In this document: positions 54,381-64,000 of the stretch, piece after piece
How positions within the stretch are numbered: position 1 is the stretch's first letter
Layout: each line of letters begins with the position of its first letter
Position numbers and translations under genes: made by a program
Source: Ixodes scapularis
Lineage: Eukaryota > Arthropoda > Arachnida > Ixodida > Ixodidae
Assembly: GCF_016920785.2 (NCBI RefSeq)
Contig: NW_024609880.1
Span: forward strand, 51,174,296-51,238,295
Direction: 5' to 3'
Length of the DNA: 64,000 nt
The notes under the pieces: generated by a model
What the model was told of the DNA's origin: nothing
The model's input: the letters and a program-made list of their open reading frames with translations, nothing else
Databases searched by the model: none

Positions 54381-54877
54381 GGGGAAGCTGAACCACTTTT
54401 CAAGAAATCCGAGTTAAGAGCACACTTCTATAGCTTTTTATCCCACAAATTCAGTTATTTCCCTTATATTGGGCACAAGTAAGTGTAAACCACATTTATT
54501 TTTAAAAATATGCGCAGTGATTGCCGCCAAGCATGCAGCGATTCTTTCTGCCGCCTGTTATCTGTCCAGTGCGCCGTGATGCCATTGACGGCATGGAGGC
54601 ACCTAGAATGAGAGAGCGTTCAACTAAATGTGATGATCACGTGGTTTATGGGCAGTATGGTGTGACTAACTTGGGTGCTGTTGCCTGGTCGCCAGACCAA
54701 AATGATCACCATTCGTAAATTGATAATTGCAATTACTAGAGCTCCAAAAATTGTGAGACTTAGTGCATATACTAAGTAGCCTATGAGTATTCCATTTCAA
54801 GAATAATTTACTTGTTTAATTTACTTGTTAACCCCATTAATTATCGTCATCATCAAGCCTGATGTTTGTCTATCCAG

Positions 54878-54944
54878 CCCAGGATTCAAATGGGACTTCC
54901 TCCCCAGCTCAACTTGTCATCCATGCAAGGAAATGCTGGTTCTG
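54878..54944 (+). CDS. TAF9: TAF9, exon 4
   Basis: 67 nt after acceptor TATCCAG, donor GTGAGT, phase 0 in and 1 out. It encodes PRIQMGLPPQLNLSSMQGNAGS. It aligns in position with the P-R-L region that follows the conserved core in other TAF9 proteins; this tail is poorly conserved, so the exon is supported mainly by splice sites, phase and composition. An alternative AG five bases downstream would run into a stop. Confidence 0.8.
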
Positions 54945-55758
54945 GTGAGTTTAAGATTCTCATTATCTCGGTATTGACGCGGTGGCAAGTTGTGGTTTAT
55001 GATGTGCTCCGTGCGGTCACGATTACACAAGTTTTCGTTGGTACACTGCCTGTCCACACTGAAGCCAGCACGGGTAGGATCTGAACACATGATGCATATG
55101 TCAGATCAGCTTTGCATGCAGAATAGTGCACTCTTCTATTGTAAACGTTGAAGCCTATTGTCGGTAACCAACTCCATTTGAGGGACCGTGTACAATGAGC
55201 AGGTATTTGTAGAATGGCATCTTGATGAGTCACTCTCGGTGTTATAATTAGCTATCATTGGAGGCAAACAAAATATCTGACAAAAATTAGTACCCGTAAA
55301 GTAACGGTTTAGAAACACCAAAACGCATTGCAGCAAGAACCAAGTTCCTATTCTTGGTTATTGCGCGTAACCTCTATTTGTTCCTGAATTTGCTGCGTGA
55401 AAAATGAAAGGCAATATTTACATCCTGAGTTTTTGAAGATCAGGACAGTGGGGCCTACTCCTGTGTGGTGAAGTTAAGGATGGCAAAGCATCTGTTATCA
55501 CCGAGATGGATACAGTGCCATTACAGTGATGAGATTACTGTGCTACATTTTGCTAAGGTGGGATCAATTTGTGCCAAAACGTTATTTCACTTTATACTGA
55601 AAATATAATAGCTCAGACCCCGCTGCATGGCCGCATCATTAGGGTAGGCTTGTTTGAATTGTCAGAACTTTCAATTATCGCCTCAAATGACGCCCTAATC
55701 GTCCTGATCCCTGTGTGAAGCATTGACAGTACTCGTAAGTCTTGCCATATTTCTCATC
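54945..55758. other. TAF9 intron 4, first part, nothing recognised
   Basis: No repeat or exon seen. Confidence 0.4.
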
Positions 55759-56415
55759 TTCGTGGTCTGTCCTGGCAGATTAGTTAGCTTCGTTGAGGGC
55801 GCTTTTCACTATGCACTGCTGCACTGCAGTGAAGCACGAACCGCAAAGTAAGTGTAGCGATTTTGCATATCTTGCTTCACCGCAGCACGCCCGCGTGCTA
55901 CGGGGAAAGCACTTCTTTATAGGAGGACATTGCCATGCAGACATTGAGTATAACAATAATGAACTAAAAAGAACTTGATGAGTGCTGATGTAACAACTCT
56001 ACCTTGCAATAAATATTTCTAAAATAAAAAAATAAAAATATCCTGATATTTTTTTTTTTCATTTAGTAAGGTATTTTTATTTCCATACTGTCAGTTTGTG
56101 GGCCGTTAAAGTGACATTAATTAGATATAACATGCTTGATAATTATATCTTTGTTAACATAAATGTAAACACTCATTTGAAGGCAAGTCTGATGCATTGC
56201 TGTTTGAAGAATAAAGAAGCACATACAAAGGAAACAGAAGCACTTTTTTTAAAGATTTATGTGGACTGCTCTATAAGTTTATTTTTTATGTCAATTCCCT
56301 TGTTAAGTTGTCACTTTTTTAATATATATATGTTGCATCTCTCTGATGGAGCATTGAATAGAGTATAAACCAAAACTGGATTAGCTGGAGCTTTGAACAG
56401 AAACTGGCAATCACC

Positions 56416-57104
56416 TTAACCCATTCGCTACCGCACACATCGCACGCTGCCGGGTCATCCGTACCGCATGTTTTCCCCCTAAAACAGGGCCACACCAGGC
56501 GTGACTGTTTTGCTTTTTGTTTTAAAACTCAGTGCAGGAAACAAGAAAGCATGTTTATTTACACGCTTAAGTGGTTCGTTCAAGTCCTTAAATGAATAGG
56601 CCCTCACAGATTCTTTCTCGTATGAAAGATCTCAAAGCACTCCATCCTTGGTTGCTTAGGCGTCGCCACAACCAGTGCGCTCTTGTCGTGATTCAAACTC
56701 CGAAAAGCTATCGGAATTGCTCCCGTCGTCGACAGAAGGCTCCGAAAACTCACTATCTTCACCAGACGTCCCTCTGTCATCGCTGTCGAAGAGGATAAAT
56801 ATGATTTCATCGTCAGAAAGGCCACATTGCACACTTGAAGCTACCATCTTCTCCAAGCAGGCAGCGATCGAGCGGGAAAGACGACACACAAAAGAACAAG
56901 CTAGAACAAACACAGTGGACAGAACGACCCTCGCCATCTGTTGGCAATATATCTAACTGCACTACCCCAAGTCCCCATAGCGCACTATCTGTGAATGGCT
57001 TTTTAAAACGGAAATTCATGCAGACCGGCGAATCGCTGGCTTTGGCACTATGGCCCCTGATGGCACGCCCGGCACTTCGCCGGCTTTGGTAGCGAATGGG
57101 TTAA
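56416..57104 (-). mobile_element. piggyBac-like deletion derivative (681 bp)
   Basis: TTAA (56416-56419), CCCATTCGCTACCG at the left; GGTAGCGAATGGG then TTAA (57101-57104) at the right. CCC...GGG termini and a TTAA duplication are diagnostic of piggyBac elements. The minus strand retains the start of a transposase-like frame (56656-56847). Copy A of the surrounding repeat at about 5.3 kb shows the uninterrupted sequence. Confidence 0.92.
56656..56847 (-). pseudogene. piggyBac transposase N-terminal remnant
   Basis: Frame open from 56937; the likely original ATG is 56847 (MVASSVQCGLSDDEII). L-S-D-D-E-I followed by an acidic Ser/Asp-rich stretch (FDSDDRGTSGEDSEFSEPSVDD at most) is the usual N-terminus of piggyBac transposases. 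The frame stops after about 63 codons and the DDE catalytic region is absent, so the element cannot move itself. Confidence 0.75.
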
Positions 57105-58023
57105 TGAGTTTTGCTAAAATTGTCTTTAAGAAGGCATATTTATCACTCACATGCCAATTTTTGTTATCATGAAGTTTTATGTATAAAATGGTATTGATGT
57201 TTATAATTATTGGCAGAAGCTTTGTTTTTATCTGAATTAAGAATTTGGCTTTCATTACAAACTTTAGAACTTAAATAAAACATCAATTTGAATGCTCAAT
57301 ATTATTCCATTCTAACATTATTTCTATGGAATATGCTATTTGGTTTCCATTTTATTCTATACCTAAAATAGCCATTCACTGTCCATACCTGTCATACTGT
57401 CATCAGTCAGCATATTGTTGGCGTGCCTGGTGCTTTTTCGCACAGCTAAACAGCCATTTCTTTGTCTGGGGGAACCGAACCTGCCATGCAGCTGATGGTG
57501 GCGAAAGGTTGCGCAGAAGTGAGACGGCAAAGTAGTCATTTAGTTGGACAGGCCAACTCATTGTTCTTAATATACTCATATAATATTCATAGTGGTGAGA
57601 ATGAAAACGAGGGGTGTGCTAATGCTCCAAAGGTTCTTTTTGTTGCTCCAAAATGGAATTTTTGACTGCTCCAGATGGTGCTCCAAAATGACTGAGACCA
57701 ATCACATCATAACCCTAGCATTTTCCACTGGTTGGTTTCAATGTGCATGTTTCTTGTACCCCTCTTTTCTGAGCTGGAGAGCACTCCTGCAGTTTGTCTC
57801 GCCTACTGCAGCTACCTAACTATCTTTCACGAATCTCTGGCCTCTGTCATTTCTGCCGTGCTATTTAGTATTGCAGAATTCGGAATAGTTATTGTGAAAT
57901 TGCCAAATGAAGGTGATGCCAAAACCAACATTCAGGTGCACCCACGCTTTTCAGTGACGTAACGTCGGTGGCAGGCAGGGTCGCAGGTCAAGCAGACAGT
58001 CTAGAGAACAGAGTATGCCTCAC

Positions 58024-58357
58024 ATTTGTTTTGTGCTGCTGGGTAGGTGCTGCAGCAAGCTTCCCAAGCATTCATTTGACAGCATCGAGCTTTTTGTAAT
58101 TAGTTGGGAACAAATTCTACTGCCCAGAGTGAATCCCTGCCTTCCACTAGCATCACTTTTCCATGGTTGCCAGTAGAGACTCAGTTTTAAAAATACAGTG
58201 AAAACCAAAATTGTAATTTCAAACCCTTTGTGAAATGAAAAAGGAAAAAGAATGGTCCTAGTATTTAGGTTACTAATTTAGCTATATTTGTTAATGGATA
58301 TGGTCAATTTTGAGGCAAATCAGGAACAGTCAAGAAAATGCCGGAGTACCCCTTTAA
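58024..58357 (-). mobile_element. TTAA-type element, family 3 copy 2 (one end)
   Basis: Minus strand reads TTAA, AGGGGTACTCCGGCATTTTC, then the body shared with 32382-32720 (TCTACTGGCAACCATGGAAAA, AGGCAGGGATTCACTCTGGG, TCAAATGAATGCTTGGGAAG). Only one terminus is visible. In TAF9 intron 4. Confidence 0.65.
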
Positions 58358-58680
58358 CTTGAGAGGAGGCTTTCTATCCGAACATGAGGTCCTGGCCACC
58401 ATGGTGAAGGGGTACATATGGCTGGAACACTGAGGTTTGCAGACGAGAATGGTTCATAGAGAAGTTACATTTGAAAAGAGGAGGTTAAGGGATTGGCAAA
58501 AAGGACCTAGAAAAGTCTGAAATGTCCCACAAAGTTGATGAGGTAGACGTTTTAAAGGGGGACAATAGCGTGGGTCAAAATTGTAAAGAAGGGGGCAGAA
58601 CATTTTCTGGGCTAGGTGGTGCAAGCTACCACTCAATATAAAGGGTACATCCACTGGTGTCCATCTGTCCGTCCACCGTA
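58358..58680 (+). mobile_element. LINE 3'-end remnant
   Basis: GGGCTAGGTGGTGCAAGCTACC...AAAGGGTACATCC resembles the tail of the LINE at 28.8 kb. The upstream part (GGGATTGGCAAAAAGGAC, GGGGGACAATAGCG) is decayed coding sequence at best. It ends about 30 bp before TAF9 exon 5. Confidence 0.45.
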
Positions 58681-58712
58681 AGCAAGACTTGGTTTTGGGC
58701 CTCTAATTGCAG

Positions 58713-58865
58713 GCCTCTCCAAAGTGAACCCTGCACTGAACCTGGGCAGCAAGACGGGGGCCACGCTTGCTGTCGTGTCAAAGCCGTCGTCCGCACCCAC
58801 AGTCACCATCGTCTCTCGGCCGGCCAACAAGTCCCATCCCACGCCCATCATCAAGCTCTCCCAAA
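58713..58865 (+). CDS. TAF9: TAF9, exon 5 (continues beyond; stop not seen)
   Basis: 153 nt after acceptor CTAATTGCAG, donor GTGAGT. In phase from exon 4 it encodes (G)LSKVNPALNLGSKTGATL, AVVSKPSSAPTVTIVSRP and ANKSHPTPIIKLSQ: Ser/Thr/Pro-rich, like the low-complexity tail of TAF9. It ends in phase 1, so at least one more exon is needed. I found no candidate (an acidic C-terminus is usual) between 58866 and 64000. The five exons total 202 codons plus one base. Confidence 0.85.
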
Positions 58866-59254
58866 GTGAGTGCCTTGTACTCTGAACTTTCGGAAACGCT
58901 TATTTCGTTTTGAGAGGGGTTTCAATTGATTTCGATTGAAGGACACTAAAATGGATTTCGAACCTCTCTTCTTGTGGCGATAACTGGGTCTAAGCGCCCT
59001 AAGCGTCCTAAGAAACCCAAAATTACGATCGTGCGTGCCCCTTTTCCCTATTGAAAGCGCGACAAAGCGTCGTGACACGCCACTTTTCGGAAATATATTC
59101 AAGAAAACGGAGCGTGTCGAAGTTTCAGTTGCAATTTTTAGTGGAGAAAAAAGCCATACATGATTCTGATTTGGAATTTGTTTAGGATGCTTATGGTGCA
59201 GAGACTGAGTTTGCACGATAAGAAAACAGTGTCAGAAAGTACTTTGGTACCCCT
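58866..59254. other. intron sequence, possible decayed element
   Basis: Ends ACTTTGGTACCCCTTTAA, like the end of a GGGGTACC TTAA-type element, but I could not find its other end. Confidence 0.35.
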
Positions 59255-60124
59255 TTAATGGAGCTGTGCAACAATTTCAGTGCTTTGCCTAAATAATTGT
59301 AGGAGTTGGTGTCTTGACCCTTCTGAAGTAAAGACAAAAACCACTTTTGCCTGCATGTCCTAGTTTTTATTAAAAAGATGACAAAGATTTGGCACCTCTC
59401 AACCCCTTCGCCGATTTTCGAGTCACATGTGCTGTGATGTGAAAGGGTTCGAGCGGGGTTCCGGTGAAGCTTTTCTGATAGCGCCATCAGTGAGCAGCGA
59501 GAACTCACCCACCCGTGACCATGTGACCACATGCTTGTGCCGTGCGATCAACATGGCGAAAGGAGGAAAGTGCCAATGTGCTCGTCCGGGTCCAGCCGTC
59601 TGGCTTCGGGCTGCTGCTCACAGTAGCAGATAGAGCTGACAGTTTGGTTGACCTTGGATAGATGGCGCCACTGAAACTCTGTATAATAAAAATATTGTTG
59701 ATGATACCAGGTTTTCGATGCACTTATAATTATGTTGGAACGACAAGATCTATAGAAAAATTACCTTTTATTGAGCAGGTAGTTGCGCAACTTTCTCTCG
59801 TTTTACAAGCGCCCCTTCGACGTCACGCCGCGTGGTTCTCAAGACTGCCGCTCGCGGCTGCAGATCGGGAAATATTTTGATTTTTGCCTCGCAATTACGC
59901 GGTGGAATTGCAAATTGCAACATTTCGAAAGAAGGAGATGTGCTTTCTCTCCTTTGTAACAAACAGTCCGCAGTGCTTACGCAGGAGCGGACAGGGGAAC
60001 ATTTTTTCTTAATTCTTTTTACTTATTCCGCACATCCAAATCTGTCCTTTGTAACAAGATAAAGAATATCAAGAGTGCAAGATCTAAATTATTTCAACGT
60101 TAAAATCGCTGCACAGCTCTTTTA
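59255..60124 (-). mobile_element. TTAA-flanked element, family 1 copy 3
   Basis: TTAA (59255-59258), TGGAGCTGTGCAACAATTTC; right end AAATCGCTGCACAGCTCTT then TTAA (60121-60124). The body is the reverse complement of copies at 3.8 and 26.2 kb (CTCCGTATAATAAAA-like, GTCACGTGC-like words inverted). 862 bp, no transposase. Confidence 0.82.
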
Positions 60125-60612
60125 AGGATGTGACAATTGTAATATCAACTGGCAAACATGGACAGAGATGTGGACAGTTCACTAAACTGTCTAGAGAAAG
60201 TCTACCTTTAATGCGAAAGCATTAACTGTCTCATGGAGCAAGCCTACGTCATCAGCTTTGAAACCGCGCCAAAGGGCACCTTAAATCCTTTCTCCAAGTG
60301 AAGCCAGCTCCCGGCTATGAAACCACACGCAAAGCTAGCCAACGGCACCAAAATTCCCCGATCTCGAAGAAGCTCCCATTGGTTGCTGCGCGTCGGTTTC
60401 AACAACCAGCCACCCCATGGCACTGCATGTCTGTCAGCGCGCTGCTAACACGGAGCATTCAAGGTCAGTGCGCCAAGGAGTTTGCGGCCTCTTCTCGCCG
60501 GCAGAGCGCGGCGCTCTGCCGTCGTCGCAAATATGCTGCACACGAAAATAAGGAAGCTAAAGAATGATGTACATGCTTTCGCATTCACAACTCATAAGAA
60601 GTGCTTAGGTAT
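60125..60612. other. non-coding, nothing recognised
   Basis: GCGAAAGCAT...ATGCTTTCGCATT (about 60211 and 60566) form a loose inverted pair, perhaps the ends of a small element. No coding sequence. Confidence 0.35.
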
Positions 60613-60616
60613 ACCT

Positions 60617-61165
60617 TGTGGGGGTTCTTTATGGGGGAGGTCCCTCCACTACTAATAATCGTCGCCCGGTCGGTATGCGCTCCGCCCGTCACCCAGGGAG
60701 TTACACACTGCAACAAGAAGACAGCGAATGGGTTAACTGTACCTCTCGGTTGCCCGTCGTCGAGAGCCGGTAGTCCCGGCCCGCCGACCTTTGTTGTCGC
60801 CCGCCGATCAGAGCTCACAGTCGGGGTCCGTGTCCAGGCCTGCGGATCGCCTTTCCCACGCCAGCGCTGCGTAGGCTGGCTGTCTCGGGCTATCAATGCC
60901 CGAGTCTCGCTGCGGAACCACCCCGGGATCGTCGTAGCCCAGGTCATATGGCCCGGGCTTGCCGTTTCCACCGGTCTTGCTCCAGACCTCGCTGGTGGAC
61001 CGCTCCAGGGTTCGATGGGCCAGGCCAGGCAGCCCCGGCTCCGTCGTTCTTGTCCAGCTTAGCTCCAGCCTCGCTCAGTTCGCACCGTCCTGCGCCAGCT
61101 CGTGACTTCTCCGCCGACCGCCTGTCACGTGCCCTCTGCCTCGTCCTTCAATCTCGGCTCCCACA
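60617..61165 (-). repeat. 3' LTR
   Basis: 549 bp. On the minus strand it is preceded by the polypurine tract (61166-61178). Nearly identical to 63100-63648. Confidence 0.9.
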
Positions 61166-63099
61166 CTCTCCCCCCCTCAAGGCCCGGACTTCGGGGGACT
61201 TCATGGGCTTCAGGGAGCCGGGGAGCTTCATGGGCGGCCGCTGTTGCTGTTGCTGGAGTGGCCACGTTGCAGCGTCCGAAAGCGGCGTAGGTGGTGGTGG
61301 CTAGCGAAGCCGGCAGACAATGCCGACCTGTCTGTCGCTCGCTGTCCCACTCACCGCGATGCAGCAGGGGGCTTGCTCTAAGCTGGTCCGGCCGACGCAG
61401 ACGGACTTGCCCCGTTCCGCTTAGAGGTCACAGCGGGCTTAGAACTGCCCGCCTGAACCGTTCGTCAGGCCGAACAACTGTCAGCCACCCTGAGCACTTG
61501 GGAAAACGAATGGGCCCGTCTTCCCTCCCGGTGGGCTTCCTAAGTTACGCCGTCTATGGCCGTCTTTCCAGGAAGCTACTCTGCGCAGAACAAAGTGTTA
61601 AAACAACACACAACGAACAAATACTCTGCCGCAGATTGTGGCAGGGACCATAGTCTCCACCGCCAAATTGCTTGCCGACGGGTTCGTGTACCATGCGGCC
61701 AACTCAGCAAGTCTGCATTCCACAGCTCGCTCGTGGGTTGCCAAGAACAGGGGATTTCTTGTGTCCTACCGCAACCTCATGCTATGCGTCTTCCCCATCG
61801 CGACGACGGTAGTATCCTTTCAAGTCAGCGATGTGAACCGGGCAAGCCTCCTCGTTTGTATCTCCCCGAGTAAGCCTAGAAGTAAGACACGACGCACGCG
61901 TCTTTGTACCTCGGGTGCCCTTCTCATCTCGGAGCAAGCGATGCGGCAAAACCACTAGCTGCGTTGCTCAAAGCGTGAGTTTTCCTTCAGAACAGGTAAC
62001 GATGGCGTAAACCTAGTCCATCTTTTGCGCAATCGAAGGGATCCAAAGCCTGTGGCGGGATGACCAAATACCATACCCGCAATTCCGCAACGGCTACATA
62101 TACCATGTGCTACTCGATGTAAGCGTCAGCGTCCCATTCCGTCCACGTGCATACGAGCTCTAGGGACTGCTCGGTCCTCGGAGGGGGCGGTAGCTCAGCG
62201 AGCAAGCCTGCTTAAACCGTTCGCGCCAAAAGGCAAGCTGGACAACTACAAGCCACCTAAATGCCTACCGCCTCATCCCCGGCCAGGTCGCGACGCGACA
62301 TAACTTATTAAAAGTCTTGCTGTCACTGCCACGACCGGCCAGAGTGAAGTCGAGAAAGAATCATTTAAAACATTTCGTAGCTTTCTTGGAACGACCCCCG
62401 TCAAGGGAGAGTCGTCCCTCTGCCTTTCGTCGGTTGTTGGAGTGACGCGAAACAACTAGCCGTCTTGGCCCAGCGGTTACAAATCATACTGCTCCTTAAC
62501 TCGCCTGCCAGCGTTCCCGGTGTCAACTGCAATTTACGCCAGTTTACCCAACACCCGCTGACAATCTCGTCCACCAGTGTTCCCAGTGTCGACTGCAATT
62601 CCCGCAATCTTTCCGACACCCACTGACAAAACCCATCTGCACCCTGGGCCTCGACAAGCGCTTACTGGCTCACCGCATCACTCCAAGCCTTAATCCTAAA
62701 TATGCAATAAGTTCTGGCTGTTTTCCCTCCTGCCAGTCGCTACCCTGCCTTCGAGCGAACCTGCCGTGCCTCTCCTCTGCCTCCGAAGACGACTTTCTTA
62801 CATCTTAACCGCGCTCCTCGTGTTCCCCCCGGTTGGGTCACCTTCTGCCAACCACTATTCTGGGGTACCCGAGAACGCGCGTCCGCAACCTCGTCCTTCG
62901 AGACCTTCAAGTACTCGATTCGAGGAGACACCTGCTGAGCTCTGCTTTGAGACAAGTCACCATAATTCCAACATACTTTGTCTCAACGGGCATCGTTAGC
63001 GTTAGTGAACAACCCGCTCAACGAATCCATGGGACTCTCTGGGGACGACTAGAAGCAGAGGCGTACCGAACGGGCCCCACGTTGGATGCACCATTTTAG
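61166..63099 (-). other. LTR element interior, no recognised gene
   Basis: Frames on both strands are short. On the minus strand near 62.4-62.6 kb there is a diverged repeat (L-Q-x-T-x-G-T-L twice) that could be a Gag remnant, but this is weak. GGCGGTAGCTCAGCGAGCAAGC at 62186-62207 looks like a tRNA A-box region without a B box. Confidence 0.5.
63074..63093 (-). other. primer-binding site of the LTR element
   Basis: Minus strand TGGTGCATCCAACGTGGGGC starts six bases inside the 5' LTR. TGG at the start pairs with a tRNA CCA end. It is close to the TGGCGCCCAACGTGGGG type of site used by many Ty3-like elements (family knowledge). The tRNA was not identified. Confidence 0.7.
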
Positions 63100-63648
63100 T
63101 GTGGGGGTTCTTTATGGGGGAGGTCCCTCCACTACTAATAATCGTCGCCCGATCGGTATGCGCTCCGCCCGTCACCCAGGGAGTTACACACTGCAACGAG
63201 AAGACAGCGAATGGGTTAACTGTACCTCTCGGTTGCCCGTCGTCGAGAGCCGGTAGTCCCGGCCCGCCGACCCTTGTTGTCGCCCGTCGATCAGAGCTCA
63301 CAGTCGGGGTCCGTGTCCAGGCCTGCGGATCGCCTTTCCCACGCCAGCGCTGCGTAGGCTGGCTGTCCCGGGCTATCAATGCCCGAGTCTCGCTGCGGAA
63401 CCACCCCGGGATCGTCATAGCCCAGGTCATATGGCCCGGGCTTGCCGTTTCCACCGGTCTTGCTCCAGACCTCGCTGGTGGACCGCTCCAGGGTTCGATG
63501 GGCCAGGCCAGGCAGCCCCGGCTCCGTCGTTCTTGTCCAGCTTAGCTCCAGCCTCGCTCAGTTCGCACCGTCCTGCGCCAGCTCGTGACTTCTCCGCCGA
63601 CCGCCTGTCACGTGCCCTCTGCCTCGTCCTTCAATCTCGGCTCCCACA
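63100..63648 (-). repeat. 5' LTR
   Basis: 549 bp, with the primer-binding site following on the minus strand. The few differences from the 3' LTR are mostly transitions. Confidence 0.9.
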
Positions 63649-63652
63649 ACCT

Positions 63653-64000
63653 CGAGCCTTTTTATTTCTTTTATCATTGCCAATTTTATCTTTTATGTTT
63701 AAGCTAGTTCATCGTTGTGGAAGGTAACTACCACCTCGAAGCCACAGATGAAAAGCAAAAATCTATGGATGCTTGTAATGTCCCATTTTTTCCCGTTTTC
63801 TTCAGTGACGTAAGGTGCGTGCATCCATACACACCACTCCTTTTATTAATTAAGGAGGTGGCACTACATGTGTTGAAATGGCAAACAAATTGTCAGAACT
63901 TGTCTTGTATTTAGCTTTCAGGCTTTCCAAAGTAATTGTGTTAGTTCAAATCGTGTAATGCCCCTCTACTGCCTCCGGCGTGCATGCAACATTTAAATAT
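63653..64000. other. non-coding, nothing recognised
   Basis: AT-rich flank of the LTR element; no exon seen. If TAF9 continues to the right this is still its intron. Confidence 0.45.

Larger units (their letters stand above)
55759..57735 (+). repeat. dispersed repeat, copy B (interrupted)
   Basis: Collinear with 4881-6300. Carries a piggyBac-like deletion derivative (56416-57104) where copy A has none, and lacks the tRNA-bearing insertion of copy A. Each copy is thus the empty site for the other's insertion. It lies in TAF9 intron 4. Confidence 0.75.
60613..63652 (-). mobile_element. LTR retrotransposon, non-autonomous, minus strand
   Basis: Two 549-bp LTRs (60617-61165 and 63100-63648) differ at only about six or seven sites. 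Each starts TGTGGGGG and ends CTCCCACA. The whole is flanked by ACCT (60613-60616 and 63649-63652). Orientation follows from the internal edges: on the minus strand the LTR at 63100 is followed within six bases by TGGTGCATCCAACGTGGGGC, a primer-binding-site-like sequence, and the other LTR is preceded by GAGGGGGGAGAG, a polypurine tract. The 1.93-kb interior has no gag, protease, RT or integrase that I can recognise. Confidence 0.88.

Noticed and set aside
54893..54944. alternative TAF9 exon 4 acceptor five bases downstream
   Set aside because: The frame from that AG meets a TGA at the exon end, while the upstream AG gives an open, in-phase exon.
61166..61178. primer-binding site after the left LTR on the plus strand
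   Set aside because: C/T-rich with no TGG; on the other strand it is a good polypurine tract, which sets the element on the minus strand.
62186..62230. tRNA A-box-like sequence in the LTR interior
   Set aside because: No B box or cloverleaf follows at the right distance.

Overview
This is a eukaryotic window, most likely from a chelicerate and probably an ixodid tick. Real genes are few and intron-rich. Most of the sequence is transposon-derived: Penelope-like retroelements with GIY-YIG ends, TTAA-flanked non-autonomous elements whose ends read AAAGGAGCTGTGCAAC, P/THAP9-like transposase fossils, and a tRNA-derived repeat of a kind I associate with tick genomes. The species call rests on this repeat repertoire and on protein style, not on a database match. 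There is one 100-N assembly gap (15386-15485).

Two host genes can be built with matching splice phases. Sepiapterin reductase (minus strand, exons 48450-48996, 47406-47552 and 41570-41688) is a complete 270-aa short-chain dehydrogenase. TAF9, a TFIID/SAGA histone-fold subunit (plus strand, exons 49731-49848, 49964-50100, 53019-53150, 54878-54944 and 58713-58865), runs to phase 1 without a stop, so its C-terminal exon(s) are beyond the window or unrecognised. The two genes are head-to-head, with start codons 735 bp apart, and probably share a promoter region. A second sepiapterin reductase first exon with an intact donor lies at 18732-19275 (minus); its later exons were not found. There is one good tRNA-Ser gene (5442-5523, minus) and a weaker tRNA-like locus (50490-50564, minus). 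A short possible 3'-terminal exon of an unknown gene is at 1273-1371.

Layout: 1-15 kb is mostly non-coding, with non-autonomous DNA transposons, foldbacks, the tRNA-Ser insertion and one copy of a 1.4-kb dispersed repeat. 15-18 kb is a nest of inverted repeats around the gap, including a THAP-like first exon inside a TA-flanked 1.5-kb element. 18.7-22.3 kb holds the orphan sepiapterin reductase exon and a nearly intact Penelope-like element whose frame is broken by a palindrome. 23-36 kb is a transposon graveyard: two P-like transposase fossils, a LINE tail, a hAT element inside a TTAA element, and a Penelope element with an inverted end and a TTAA element inside its reading frame. 36-41.5 kb is low in recognisable content. 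41.5-49 kb is the sepiapterin reductase gene, whose large intron carries a solo LTR, two hAT elements and a TA element nested in another. 49.7 kb onward is TAF9, whose introns contain a tRNA-like locus, a LINE split by a TA element, a piggyBac deletion derivative and the second copy of the dispersed repeat. 60.6-63.65 kb is a young LTR retrotransposon on the minus strand with no recognisable gag-pol.

I see no wholly new molecular system. The most informative material is the nested-insertion record, the duplicated sepiapterin reductase exon, the divergent SPR/TAF9 pair and three near-perfect palindromes of unclear origin.
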